Shown in pieces: positions 10,227 through 17,974 of a stretch of 64,000 nt of DNA. The notes under the pieces are model-generated. The model did no database searches. It worked only from the letters and a program-made list of their open reading frames with translations, and was not told the DNA's origin. How positions within the stretch are numbered: position 1 is the first letter of the stretch; every line of letters begins with the position of its first letter. Location of the stretch: assembly GCF_004001065.1 (NCBI RefSeq), contig NZ_BIML01000006.1:124001-188000 (forward strand). The letters run 5' to 3'. The position numbers and the translations under genes are program-made. The DNA is from Paenibacillus xylaniclasticus. GTDB taxonomy: Bacteria; Bacillota; Bacilli; Paenibacillales; Paenibacillaceae.

Positions 10227-11276
10227 ATGTCCACAATCCTTCCTTTGGGCGAGACGCCCATTAACAGTTTCCATCATCATGCCTTTCCGTTGCTAATCAG
10301 TGCGCTTCACCCGTATTTCAACGATTGGTTCAACTGCAATTACATTCAGTTGTATAGTAAGAAGAGTGAATCGGAGTCTTTCGCCGTCAACTACTACGAA
10401 TTCGACCGCTTGGGGATGAAAACTCCGTTCATCGCTGAATGCTATACGAAGAGATCTATCATCAGTAAGTATGTAAACCCTGTCCAGTTCGTTAAGGACT
10501 CCATAAGCAACAACCAGTATGTCATGACCTTTCTAGACGAATATTATTTGCCTGACAGATGGGCGTATCAGAAGATACATTTTATTCACGACACACTAAT
10601 ATATGGCTTCGATGATGAGCGCGGCGTCGTTCACATCGCCGGGTTCGATGCCACGAGAACTTTTACCTTTACCGAAGTGGATATGCGCGACTTTGAGCAA
10701 GCCTACAGCACGACTGAGCAAGGTGTCGGCCCGATCGTCATTCATGCCGACGGCATTCATTCGTATGAGCTGAAGCTTGATCGAACTTACACATTCGACT
10801 TATCTATCATCATCGAGATGATGGAGGATTACCTGTACTCCCGCAATACATCGGAACGATTCCGCATGTACTATGATCCGGTAGATCACATCTATGGGCT
10901 GAATACTTACGATTCCGTGATCGATTACCTAACTAATTCCGGGAACGAAATGATCGACACCAAGGTGCTGCATGTCATCTATGAGCATAAGAAAACGATG
11001 ACGAGCAGACTTCGATATCTACAAGAAGAGAAAGGGATTGCAGTCGATCCTTGGGTAATCGAGCAATATTCACTTATTGAAGAGCTCTCATTCAAGACAA
11101 GAGCAAGCGCTCTCAAATACGAAATTACGATGAGCCCAAGTCTCCTAAGTAAGATGGTAGACGAATTAAGAAAGATGAGAGAGATGGAGCAGGCGGTTCT
11201 AGAAAGGCTCATTCCTCAGCTTAAGCAGCAGCTGCCGAAGTCAAGCCAACAAGTTACCGTTCTAACATCATCATAA
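10227..11276 (+). CDS. C39/BtrH-N-terminal-like protein of unknown function in the NRPS region
   Basis: 349 residues, soluble. The segment from about residue 95 to 145, with the motif LDEYYLPDRWAYQKIHFIHD followed by GFDDERG and AGFDA, resembles the papain-like fold of BtrH N-terminal/C39-like proteins that occur in peptide and aminoglycoside gene clusters. A catalytic Cys-His pair could not be assigned with confidence. The C-terminal third (residues 230-340) is helical and charged. The start follows AAAGGAG. It stands alone downstream of the CopG-type gene and convergent with the esterase. The role is unknown; acyl transfer or peptide tailoring would fit the fold but is unproven. Confidence 0.6.
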   Translation: MSTILPLGETPINSFHHHAFPLLISALHPYFNDWFNCNYIQLYSKKSESESFAVNYYEFDRLGMKTPFIAECYTKRSIISKYVNPVQFVKDSISNNQYVMTFLDEYYLPDRWAYQKIHFIHDTLIYGFDDERGVVHIAGFDATRTFTFTEVDMRDFEQAYSTTEQGVGPIVIHADGIHSYELKLDRTYTFDLSIIIEMMEDYLYSRNTSERFRMYYDPVDHIYGLNTYDSVIDYLTNSGNEMIDTKVLHVIYEHKKTMTSRLRYLQEEKGIAVDPWVIEQYSLIEELSFKTRASALKYEITMSPSLLSKMVDELRKMREMEQAVLERLIPQLKQQLPKSSQQVTVLTSS

Positions 11277-11285
11277 ATAAGCTAG

Positions 11286-11330
11286 AAGGGACTCCCTTAC
11301 CGCCGCACGCAGCGTCGGAAGGAGTCCCTT
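11286..11330. terminator. Convergent terminator hairpin
   Basis: The inverted repeat AAGGGACTCC/GGAGTCCCTT lies between two converging genes and can serve both. The T tracts on either side are weak. Confidence 0.5.
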
Positions 11331-11347
11331 GTTCGTGCCTTCTATAT

Positions 11348-12934
11348 TCATTTCGTATTCATCGGTTCACTCTCTTTGGCAAAAATAGTTCGATACATCC
11401 GACTGATGAGCGGATGTATGACCGATACATGCCCTTCGCCCTCGAAGCTAACAAAGGCTCGCTTGAATGGGCCGACCTCGCAATGGAGCGGCTCCAGCAG
11501 ATTAACGATCGTTTGGGCATCTTCTACCATGGAGGGCTTCTCTTCCGCCCCAACCCCGACCAGCAATTCTGCCTCTATCTGCTGCTCACGCATACGCTCG
11601 ATAAAGCTCGGCAACCGCTTGAGCAGATCATGGTTATTCCACCAGATAGACGGACTTCCCGCGCAATAAGTACGGAATGCCTCTGGTCTCTCGATCAAAG
11701 CATACAGCGTAAAATAGCCGCCAAGCGAGTGGCCGAACAGCCCCTGTCTCGCTCGGTTAATCGGATAACGGCTTTCGATGAACGGCTTCAGCTCCTCCTC
11801 GATAAAATCGAGAAACTGCTGCGCTCCGCCCGTGTTCGGCCATGGTGAACCGTCAGGCCTTGCGAAGGAAGGCTCACTTTCGGTCGTCATATCATAGAAT
11901 CTGCGATCCGTCACGAACGGCTCCTCCGAGTCATACCCGATCGCCACGATAATACCTGGATCAATCCCGAGCGGATGGCGGGACTGCATCCGCATCGCCT
12001 CCGATAACGAGCCGAAGTAGGCATTTCCGTCCAATGCATACAGCACCGGATAACCCTCAGCAGGCGCAGGCTTCACAGGAACGGATACGAAGATCCGATA
12101 ATCAAGACCGCTTGTTTTCGCATGGAGCGTGAACGTCTCCGTTCCTGGAAGCGCATAACAGGAAGCCATCGGCCCTCCCGTCTGAATACCGGCATCTCGA
12201 TCGCCGAACAGCCATCGAAGCGCATCCGGCAGCCGCCTTGTCATGAACAACCCGTCATGGGTGCCTCCCGCATCGATATCGAACTTCATCCACGCTGAGG
12301 CGTCGTTGCATAATCCGGTTAGAATGCGATGCACTTCGAGCGTATGAGGCACCATCCGGTTCTGAATTCCCTTCTTATAGATCCCTTCTCGGCTTCCGAC
12401 AGACATATACATCCGCTGCTTACCGGTCTGCACCGGCAGCTTCCGCATCCATTCAATAATCCCTTCGAACCAGAATGATGCAGACAGCATGCCGATTCTC
12501 CCGAACGTCTCCGGTCTCCATACGCCAGCAAGCAGCGAAATGAGGCCGCCCAGCGAGCCTCCGACGATCCCAGTATGCTCAGCTTCAGCTTTCGTCCGAT
12601 AATGCCGGTCGACGAACGGCTTTATGCTGTCCGCCAGCGCATCGACATATGCCCGTCCGCCGCCACCGAAGCCCGGCATCGCCGGGGCGAGCCGATCGGC
12701 AGGCCAGGGCGTATAATCATCGTTACGGTTAGCGGATTCAATGCCGACAAGAATAAGCTCCGGTAGCTTCTTCTCCCTCCACAGCATGTCGATATAATTG
12801 AAGCATTGCTCGAACAGTTCTCCCCCGTCCTGCACGTAAACTACCGGATAGTGCTGATCGCTCTGCTCGTATGAGGGAGGCAGCGCCACCGTCAGCCTGC
12901 GGTTTTCATACTGCAGCATTTGAAACCGAGACAT
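11348..12934 (-). CDS. Tandem two-domain Fes/BesA/YbbA-like siderophore esterase
   Basis: About 528 residues, twice the length of the usual single-domain esterase. Domain 1 (about 1-245) has the nucleophile elbow GGSLGG and a candidate catalytic His in GGTHDG. Domain 2 (about 260-520) has GHSLGG and GEGHVSV. Both halves keep the serine and histidine of the alpha/beta hydrolase triad, so both could be active. This family hydrolyses the ester bonds of imported ferric triscatecholate trilactones to release iron. It is the last gene of the btr-feuABC operon, as ybbA is in Bacillus subtilis. The start at 12934 has AAAGGAAG seven bases upstream. An in-frame ATG at 12958 overlaps the feuC stop but lacks a ribosome site. 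Confidence 0.85.
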   Translation of the reverse strand: MSRFQMLQYENRRLTVALPPSYEQSDQHYPVVYVQDGGELFEQCFNYIDMLWREKKLPELILVGIESANRNDDYTPWPADRLAPAMPGFGGGGRAYVDALADSIKPFVDRHYRTKAEAEHTGIVGGSLGGLISLLAGVWRPETFGRIGMLSASFWFEGIIEWMRKLPVQTGKQRMYMSVGSREGIYKKGIQNRMVPHTLEVHRILTGLCNDASAWMKFDIDAGGTHDGLFMTRRLPDALRWLFGDRDAGIQTGGPMASCYALPGTETFTLHAKTSGLDYRIFVSVPVKPAPAEGYPVLYALDGNAYFGSLSEAMRMQSRHPLGIDPGIIVAIGYDSEEPFVTDRRFYDMTTESEPSFARPDGSPWPNTGGAQQFLDFIEEELKPFIESRYPINRARQGLFGHSLGGYFTLYALIERPEAFRTYCAGSPSIWWNNHDLLKRLPSFIERMREQQIEAELLVGVGAEEKPSMVEDAQTIVNLLEPLHCEVGPFKRAFVSFEGEGHVSVIHPLISRMYRTIFAKESEPMNTK

Positions 12935-12957
12935 CCCATCGCTTCCTTTCGCTCTCA

Positions 12958-13980
12958 TTATGTACGCGCTCGAATTAGTAAATAGACGAAGTAAGGCACT
13001 CCAATAATGGAAATAACGATCCCGACTGCTAATTGCGCCGGAGCGAATATCGTTTTGCCAATAAAATCGCCGACCGCAATCAACGCCATTCCGATCAAGC
13101 CGCTGACCGGAATGATTCTGCGATGGCTCAATCCGATCAGCCTCTTGGCCATATGCGGCGCGATCAAGCCGACAAAACCTATGCTGCCGGAAACCGATAC
13201 GCTGGCCGCCACGAGGCCGACGCTGCCGATCAACAAAATTAATCGCTCCCGCTCTAACGACAAACCGAGACTGACCGCGCTCACTTCTTCCAGTTGCATT
13301 ACGTCCAGCTTATCTGACCTCAGCCAGACGATCGGCAGCATCAACGCTATCCAAGGCAGAAGTGCCGCCACATACTTCCAATTGGCGCTATGTATTGAGC
13401 CTGACAGCCAGACAACAGCCGTCTCAAAGTCCCGTGGATTCATCTTCAGCGACATATACAGCGTAGCTGCTCCGAAGCCGAGCGACATTGCAATGCCAAC
13501 AAGAATAAGCCGCTGCGGATCGAGCCGTCCTCCTCGTCTCGACAACAGCAAAATAAGACCGGCAGCCGCAAGTCCACCTGCCATACCGAACATAGGCATC
13601 ATGAGAACGGATAGCGTCCCCTCTATATCTATAACTTCGCGCAGTGCAAACATGAACAAGACAACCATCATGCCCGCTCCGGCGTTAATGCCGAGAATGC
13701 CCGGATCAGCCAAATTGTTGCGCGTCACACCTTGAATAACAGCCCCAGCTGCACCAAGAGCAAAGCCGACCAGCAAGCCGAGCACAATCCGAGGAAGCCG
13801 GAATTCAAACAGGACAAGATCGCGGTCCGCGTCCGAATCAATGCGCAGCAGCGTCTTCACGATTTCCAGCACGGACATGTCGAATGCGCCGCTCGTCACG
13901 CTCAGATAGACCGCGACCGCGATAAAGAGTATACATCCCGTAAGCACCTTCCACAGCGAATAAGGAGAATGGCTATACAC
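12958..13980 (-). CDS. feuC: Iron-siderophore ABC transporter permease, FecCD family (FeuC-like)
   Basis: 340 residues with about nine to ten membrane helices and the FecCD signatures (LPRIVLGLLVGFALGAAGA near residue 65, GSIGFVGLIAPHMAKRLIG near 265). It forms the second half of a heterodimeric permease that imports ferric siderophore. The GTG start at 13980 has GGGGAGG upstream and overlaps the feuB stop by eight bases. No ATPase gene is in the operon, as in the B. subtilis feu operon, whose ATPase is encoded elsewhere. Confidence 0.92.
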   Translation of the reverse strand: MYSHSPYSLWKVLTGCILFIAVAVYLSVTSGAFDMSVLEIVKTLLRIDSDADRDLVLFEFRLPRIVLGLLVGFALGAAGAVIQGVTRNNLADPGILGINAGAGMMVVLFMFALREVIDIEGTLSVLMMPMFGMAGGLAAAGLILLLSRRGGRLDPQRLILVGIAMSLGFGAATLYMSLKMNPRDFETAVVWLSGSIHSANWKYVAALLPWIALMLPIVWLRSDKLDVMQLEEVSAVSLGLSLERERLILLIGSVGLVAASVSVSGSIGFVGLIAPHMAKRLIGLSHRRIIPVSGLIGMALIAVGDFIGKTIFAPAQLAVGIVISIIGVPYFVYLLIRART

Positions 13981-14980
13981 GCTGTCCGCCTCCCCGTGTC
14001 CAGATTAGGTAGAGGAAGAAAGGAACGCCGAACAGTGCCGTCACGACGCCAATCGGCGTCTCGAACGGATAGTTGACGAAGCGCGCCAGAACGTCGCACA
14101 GCGCGAGGAATAAGCCTCCAAGCACACCGGATATCGGAATAATCCAGCGGTAATCTTGACCGCTCAGCATGCGGGCGACATGCGGGATAATTAAGCCGAC
14201 GAAGGCGACTTGACCTGCAAGTGCTACCGATACGCCCGTTAATAGAACGACCGCAAGCATCGACAATCCCTTCACAAGTGCCGTCCGTTGACCGAGTCCA
14301 GCCGACAACTCCTCGCCTAGCGATAACACCGTTATCGATCGAGACAGACCGACTGCAAGCCCGATACCGACGATGGCAAACGGAATAGCAAGCTTGATCA
14401 TCTCCGGGTCCATCTGATACAGTCTCGCGTTATACCAGAAGCTTATACTTTGCGAGATTTGATTATAGGTTGCTACTGCGTCCGCAACACCATTAAGGAA
14501 CACACCTACAATCGTTCCAATGATAGCCAGCTTCACCGGCGTCATCCCTTGCGGAATAAGCCAAGCGAGACCGAATACGACGATCGATCCGAACGCCGAG
14601 CCCAGCATCGAGATCCCGATCATGCTGAGCGAATGAGTCGACGGGAGCCATACCATGGCCAGCGTAACGAAGAACACCGAGCCATCCGATACGCCCATAA
14701 TGGACGGAGAGGCAAGATAGTTGCGCGTCATTCCCTGCATAAGCGCTCCAGAAATAGCCAGAAAGCATCCAATAAGCATCGCGCCCACTACGCGGGGCAT
14801 TCGCGAGGCTCTGACGATCTGATGATCGACATTGCTTCGGTCAAAATGGAAGACCGCGTCCCAGACGGTCTGCGCATGTATCGATTTCGCTCCATATAGA
14901 ACCGAGAGCAGGATAAGGAACGCAATAGCTGCCGGCGCCATCAACAGGATGGCGGTCGGCAGCGTATGTTTCAGACGCAT
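13973..14980 (-). CDS. feuB: Iron-siderophore ABC transporter permease, FecCD family (FeuB-like)
   Basis: 335 residues and about nine to ten membrane segments, with the FecCD motifs MPRVVGAMLIGCFLAISGAL and GQVAFVGLIIPHVARMLSG. It pairs with the next gene to form the import channel for a ferric catecholate-type siderophore. It begins nine bases after the binding-protein stop and overlaps the following permease. The FeuB label rests on gene order. Confidence 0.92.
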   Translation of the reverse strand: MRLKHTLPTAILLMAPAAIAFLILLSVLYGAKSIHAQTVWDAVFHFDRSNVDHQIVRASRMPRVVGAMLIGCFLAISGALMQGMTRNYLASPSIMGVSDGSVFFVTLAMVWLPSTHSLSMIGISMLGSAFGSIVVFGLAWLIPQGMTPVKLAIIGTIVGVFLNGVADAVATYNQISQSISFWYNARLYQMDPEMIKLAIPFAIVGIGLAVGLSRSITVLSLGEELSAGLGQRTALVKGLSMLAVVLLTGVSVALAGQVAFVGLIIPHVARMLSGQDYRWIIPISGVLGGLFLALCDVLARFVNYPFETPIGVVTALFGVPFFLYLIWTRGGGQRV

Positions 14981-14989
14981 GGTCCGTTA

Positions 14990-16006
14990 TTAGCCCAGCT
15001 TGCTTTGGAATGCTTTAAGGAATTCAATCTTGCTGTAAGCCGTTCCGCCCTGCGCTAACGGATCGACAATATTAATGAACACTTGATTGTTCTTCGATGC
15101 GTTAATGCTTTGGAAGATCGGGTTATTCTGCAGTTCTTCCAGCGCCTTCGGATTGTCCTTATTCTCCTCCTCAGAGAATTGAACAAGCAGGACGTCCGGA
15201 TTAATCTCAGCCAGCTTCTCCAGTGCGATAGCATCCTGCGCTTTCGCCGCTTCAACCTCAGCTGGAATCGTCAAGCCAAGGTCCTCATACAGCATCGGGT
15301 TAAAATACAATTGAGAAGCATAGACGAACAACGAACCTGCGCGAATACGGAGCAGCAGCACTTTCTTATCGCTCAGCTTGCTCGTGATGCTGCCCTTGGC
15401 CGCCTCAAGATCGCTGTTATAGTTCGCAATCAGCTCAGCCGCCTTATCCTGCTTGCCTGTCAGCTCGCCGAGCAGCTCCAGGTTGCTCGCCCAGTTCGTC
15501 GACACATGCGAATAAGGAATCGTCGTCGCAATTTTGCTCAGCTGCTCAACAACAGCCGGATCGAATTTCGAAGAAGCGAGAATGACATCAGGCTTAAGCT
15601 CCAATATTTTCTCGAAGTTCGGCTCCGTCTTCTCCCCGACCGATTCAGCCTTGTCAACAATCGACGAGAACATCGCCGGGAATTGACCTTTCACCGAGAT
15701 AGCGCCGACTGGGTGAATGTCCATCAAGATAGAATCCTCCATCGCTTCGAGCGCTCCCGTCACTACGATACGTTCAGTCTTCACGGGCACCGTATATTCT
15801 TGATCCAAATATTTGATAACCTTCGTCTCAGCCGAGGATGCATCTCCATCCTTCGTCTCTGCCTGCGTATCTGCTGTATCGCTAACAGCAGCTGTAGCCC
15901 CCGTCTCCTGCTGCTCACTCTTATCCTCTTTATCGTCGCCGCAAGCTGTCAATACGACAGCAAGCACAATCATCAACGCTGCAAGCCAAGTGTACTTCTT
16001 AAACAT
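14990..16006 (-). CDS. feuA: Siderophore-binding lipoprotein (FeuA-like)
   Basis: 338 residues. A lipoprotein signal peptide ends in LAVVLTACG with the lipobox Cys at about 22. A low-complexity Ala/Thr/Asp/Glu linker follows to residue 62, then a type III periplasmic-binding fold (start VPVKTERIVVTGALEAMED, with KILELKPDVILAS). It captures ferric siderophore at the outer face of the membrane and delivers it to the FecCD permeases. ATG follows AGGGGAAG. A Fur box lies about 42 bases upstream. It sits between the Btr-like regulator and the permeases, as in B. subtilis. Confidence 0.93.
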   Translation of the reverse strand: MFKKYTWLAALMIVLAVVLTACGDDKEDKSEQQETGATAAVSDTADTQAETKDGDASSAETKVIKYLDQEYTVPVKTERIVVTGALEAMEDSILMDIHPVGAISVKGQFPAMFSSIVDKAESVGEKTEPNFEKILELKPDVILASSKFDPAVVEQLSKIATTIPYSHVSTNWASNLELLGELTGKQDKAAELIANYNSDLEAAKGSITSKLSDKKVLLLRIRAGSLFVYASQLYFNPMLYEDLGLTIPAEVEAAKAQDAIALEKLAEINPDVLLVQFSEEENKDNPKALEELQNNPIFQSINASKNNQVFINIVDPLAQGGTAYSKIEFLKAFQSKLG

Positions 16007-16047
16007 TTCTTCCCCTGTCTCCCTTCAACGAATAAAACAATGTTTAT

Positions 16048-16074
16048 TGATAACGATTATCATTATTGATTATA
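16048..16074 (-). promoter_or_regulatory. Fur box and -10 element upstream of feuA
   Basis: TGATAACGATTATCA (16048-16062) matches the 7-1-7 Bacillus Fur consensus TGATAATNATTATCA at all but one defined position. A minus-strand TATAAT (16074-16069) lies directly upstream of it, so bound Fur would cover the start region. This predicts iron repression of feuABC and the esterase. Confidence 0.85.
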
Positions 16075-16113
16075 GTTCCGGCTGATTCGTCCATCCATGG
16101 ACAAAACGCAGAT

Positions 16114-17796
16114 TTACGATGGACATTCTCCAGAAAAAAGCTCCATCATGTTCGTTCTCGTAAGCTGTGCCCCAATCGGCGAATACTCTCTCCACGGATT
16201 GGATTGAATCAGTTTGAGACGGTTATTGTGAACAACAGAAAGCGCAAGCCACCTCGCGGACTGCCTCAAACGCTGCCACTGCGAGAGCGTCTCTGAATCT
16301 TGCCGGACGAGCAGCAGCACATAATCAGCCTGCAACTGCTCCAGCCGGTCAAGCGTCAGCCGCTGACCATATAACAACCGGTCGCTCAATGCATCCGGCC
16401 GGCGAACGCCAAGATCGCCGTACATCACATCTTCGATCGTCTGATTGGTGAAACAGTATAACTGGCTGCCGAGCATACGAACGACCATCACCGACTGTTC
16501 CGTCAATTGTTCTGCCAGTTGTGCACGACACTCCTTATTGTGCTGCTCAAATTGCATTATCCAATGCTCTGCCTCATCTTCTCGGCCAAGCGCAGCTGCG
16601 ACCTCGCATAAGCCGCGCTTCCAGGCTTGCGGCCCTTCTTCTGGAAGCACAAGCGTAGGCGCAATTTCCGTCAATCGCTTCTTTTCCCACGGCTCTAGAT
16701 CCGGCGTCGTGACGATCAGCTCCGGCTTCGCCTCTGCTATTTTATCAACGTTGTCCATACGGTGCTGATTCTGGCGAAACGCATCCAGATGAAATGGAAT
16801 GTCGGCGCGATAACAGTCATAATAGTGAGCGCTCCATTTGGGATGGAGCGGAGCTGCATGCGGAATGATATTTAAGGGCACCAAATATCCTATTGTGGAT
16901 GTACTGCCGTAGACAGCAATTTTACGCTTACGCTGCTTGATGTATTCAGATGGCGATATATGGTACGTCCTCTTAAATTTACGGCTGAAATAAAACTCGT
17001 CCTCGTATCCGACCTCATGCGCAATATCCCGCAGTCGCAGCTCAGAACGGAGCATCAGCTGCTTTGCTTTCGCCATTCGTATATCAAGCAGCATGTCGAG
17101 AGCGCTCACCCCATACGTCTTCTTGAATAGGTCGGCAAAATATTTCGGGCTAAGCTGCGCACCCCCGGCAAGTGTTTCAATCGTAATATCCTCCATGTAG
17201 TGCTCTTCCATCCACAGCCTCACTCGCTCCAGCGTACCCGAGGTGCCGAATCGCTTTTGCTTCCGGCAAGTCCCAATAATCTCACACAGCAGCTCCTGCA
17301 GCTCGTGCTGTGCCCGCCACCGGATTAGACTGTCCTCACTCCGGCTATGCTCATATATGGTGCGGCATCTGGCCGCTAGCTTGCCTATAGGCTCAATCAC
17401 TATTCCGTCGGTCTCCGACAATAGCTCATCAGCATGAACGGCATAAAGCGTCTGGCTCGTCTGGTATGACGGGGCGAACAAGCTGAATCGGATTACAGCG
17501 ACAAGTCCTTCTTCATTACCACAGGCCGATAAGCCGAACGTTGTTTCCGGCTTACAGCGGTACACAATGTCTGCACTCATGCGTGTCACGCTGAAACCAC
17601 GCTCCAGCATTCCCGCTCCTTCAAGTATTACAAGGTATGCGTTCGTAGAGAGGAGCTGCTGCCCACGCTTCTCTCCTCGTTTCACGCGAACCAATTCAAT
17701 ATCCCACAGCCTGGCTGTTAATTGACTGATGTCCACATTCGTTTGCTGGCTCTCTATATGTATGCCTGTATTGGATTCAATCGCTTGACTGCTCAT
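16114..17796 (-). CDS. btr: Btr-like regulator: AraC domain fused to siderophore-binding domain
   Basis: 560 residues in three parts. The first is an N-terminal cupin-type region (1-170). Next is an AraC DNA-binding domain (about 190-295, with IETLAGGAQLSPKYFADLFK and DIAHEVGYEDEFYFSRKFKR). The last is a C-terminal FeuA-like binding domain (about 300-555) without a signal peptide. This is the arrangement of B. subtilis Btr (YbbB), which binds ferric bacillibactin in the cytoplasm and activates the feu operon. Its place directly upstream of feuA supports the same role. ATG follows GGGTGGAG. Overlapping Fur boxes lie just upstream. Confidence 0.9.
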   Translation of the reverse strand: MSSQAIESNTGIHIESQQTNVDISQLTARLWDIELVRVKRGEKRGQQLLSTNAYLVILEGAGMLERGFSVTRMSADIVYRCKPETTFGLSACGNEEGLVAVIRFSLFAPSYQTSQTLYAVHADELLSETDGIVIEPIGKLAARCRTIYEHSRSEDSLIRWRAQHELQELLCEIIGTCRKQKRFGTSGTLERVRLWMEEHYMEDITIETLAGGAQLSPKYFADLFKKTYGVSALDMLLDIRMAKAKQLMLRSELRLRDIAHEVGYEDEFYFSRKFKRTYHISPSEYIKQRKRKIAVYGSTSTIGYLVPLNIIPHAAPLHPKWSAHYYDCYRADIPFHLDAFRQNQHRMDNVDKIAEAKPELIVTTPDLEPWEKKRLTEIAPTLVLPEEGPQAWKRGLCEVAAALGREDEAEHWIMQFEQHNKECRAQLAEQLTEQSVMVVRMLGSQLYCFTNQTIEDVMYGDLGVRRPDALSDRLLYGQRLTLDRLEQLQADYVLLLVRQDSETLSQWQRLRQSARWLALSVVHNNRLKLIQSNPWREYSPIGAQLTRTNMMELFSGECPS

Positions 17797-17814
17797 CGCG
17801 GCTCCACCCTCATT

Positions 17815-17838
17815 TGAAAATAATTATCATTATCATTA
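17815..17838 (-). promoter_or_regulatory. Overlapping Fur boxes upstream of btr
   Basis: TGAAAATAATTATCA (17815-17829) matches the 7-1-7 Fur consensus with one mismatch. The overlapping repeat ATTATCATTATCA extends the site. It lies 19-42 bases before the btr start codon, which indicates iron repression of the regulator itself. Confidence 0.85.
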
Positions 17839-17920
17839 GTTGGATTATAGCAAATAATGCTGGTTGTGGATACACCTGTTTGTTTATATTCAATCCAACT
17901 TTTCTGTCATAGAACTGAAC

Positions 17921-17961
17921 AAAAAAACGGAAGAGCCAAGGTCATCCTCAGCTCTTCCGTT
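17921..17961 (-). terminator. Terminator after the GH31 gene
   Basis: The stem AACGGAAGAGC/GCTCTTCCGTT (17926-17936 and 17951-17961) is followed by a T run on the minus strand. It is a strong rho-independent terminator 14 bases past the stop. Confidence 0.85.
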
Positions 17962-17974
17962 ATTTAAATTGATA

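Noticed and set aside
13007-13735. Open frame of about 240 codons opposite feuC
   Set aside because: Reverse frame of a membrane protein gene; no ribosome site or family motif.
15083-16069. Open frame of about 330 codons opposite feuA
   Set aside because: Antisense to the binding lipoprotein, Arg/Leu-rich, and its end crosses the feuA signal peptide and Fur region.
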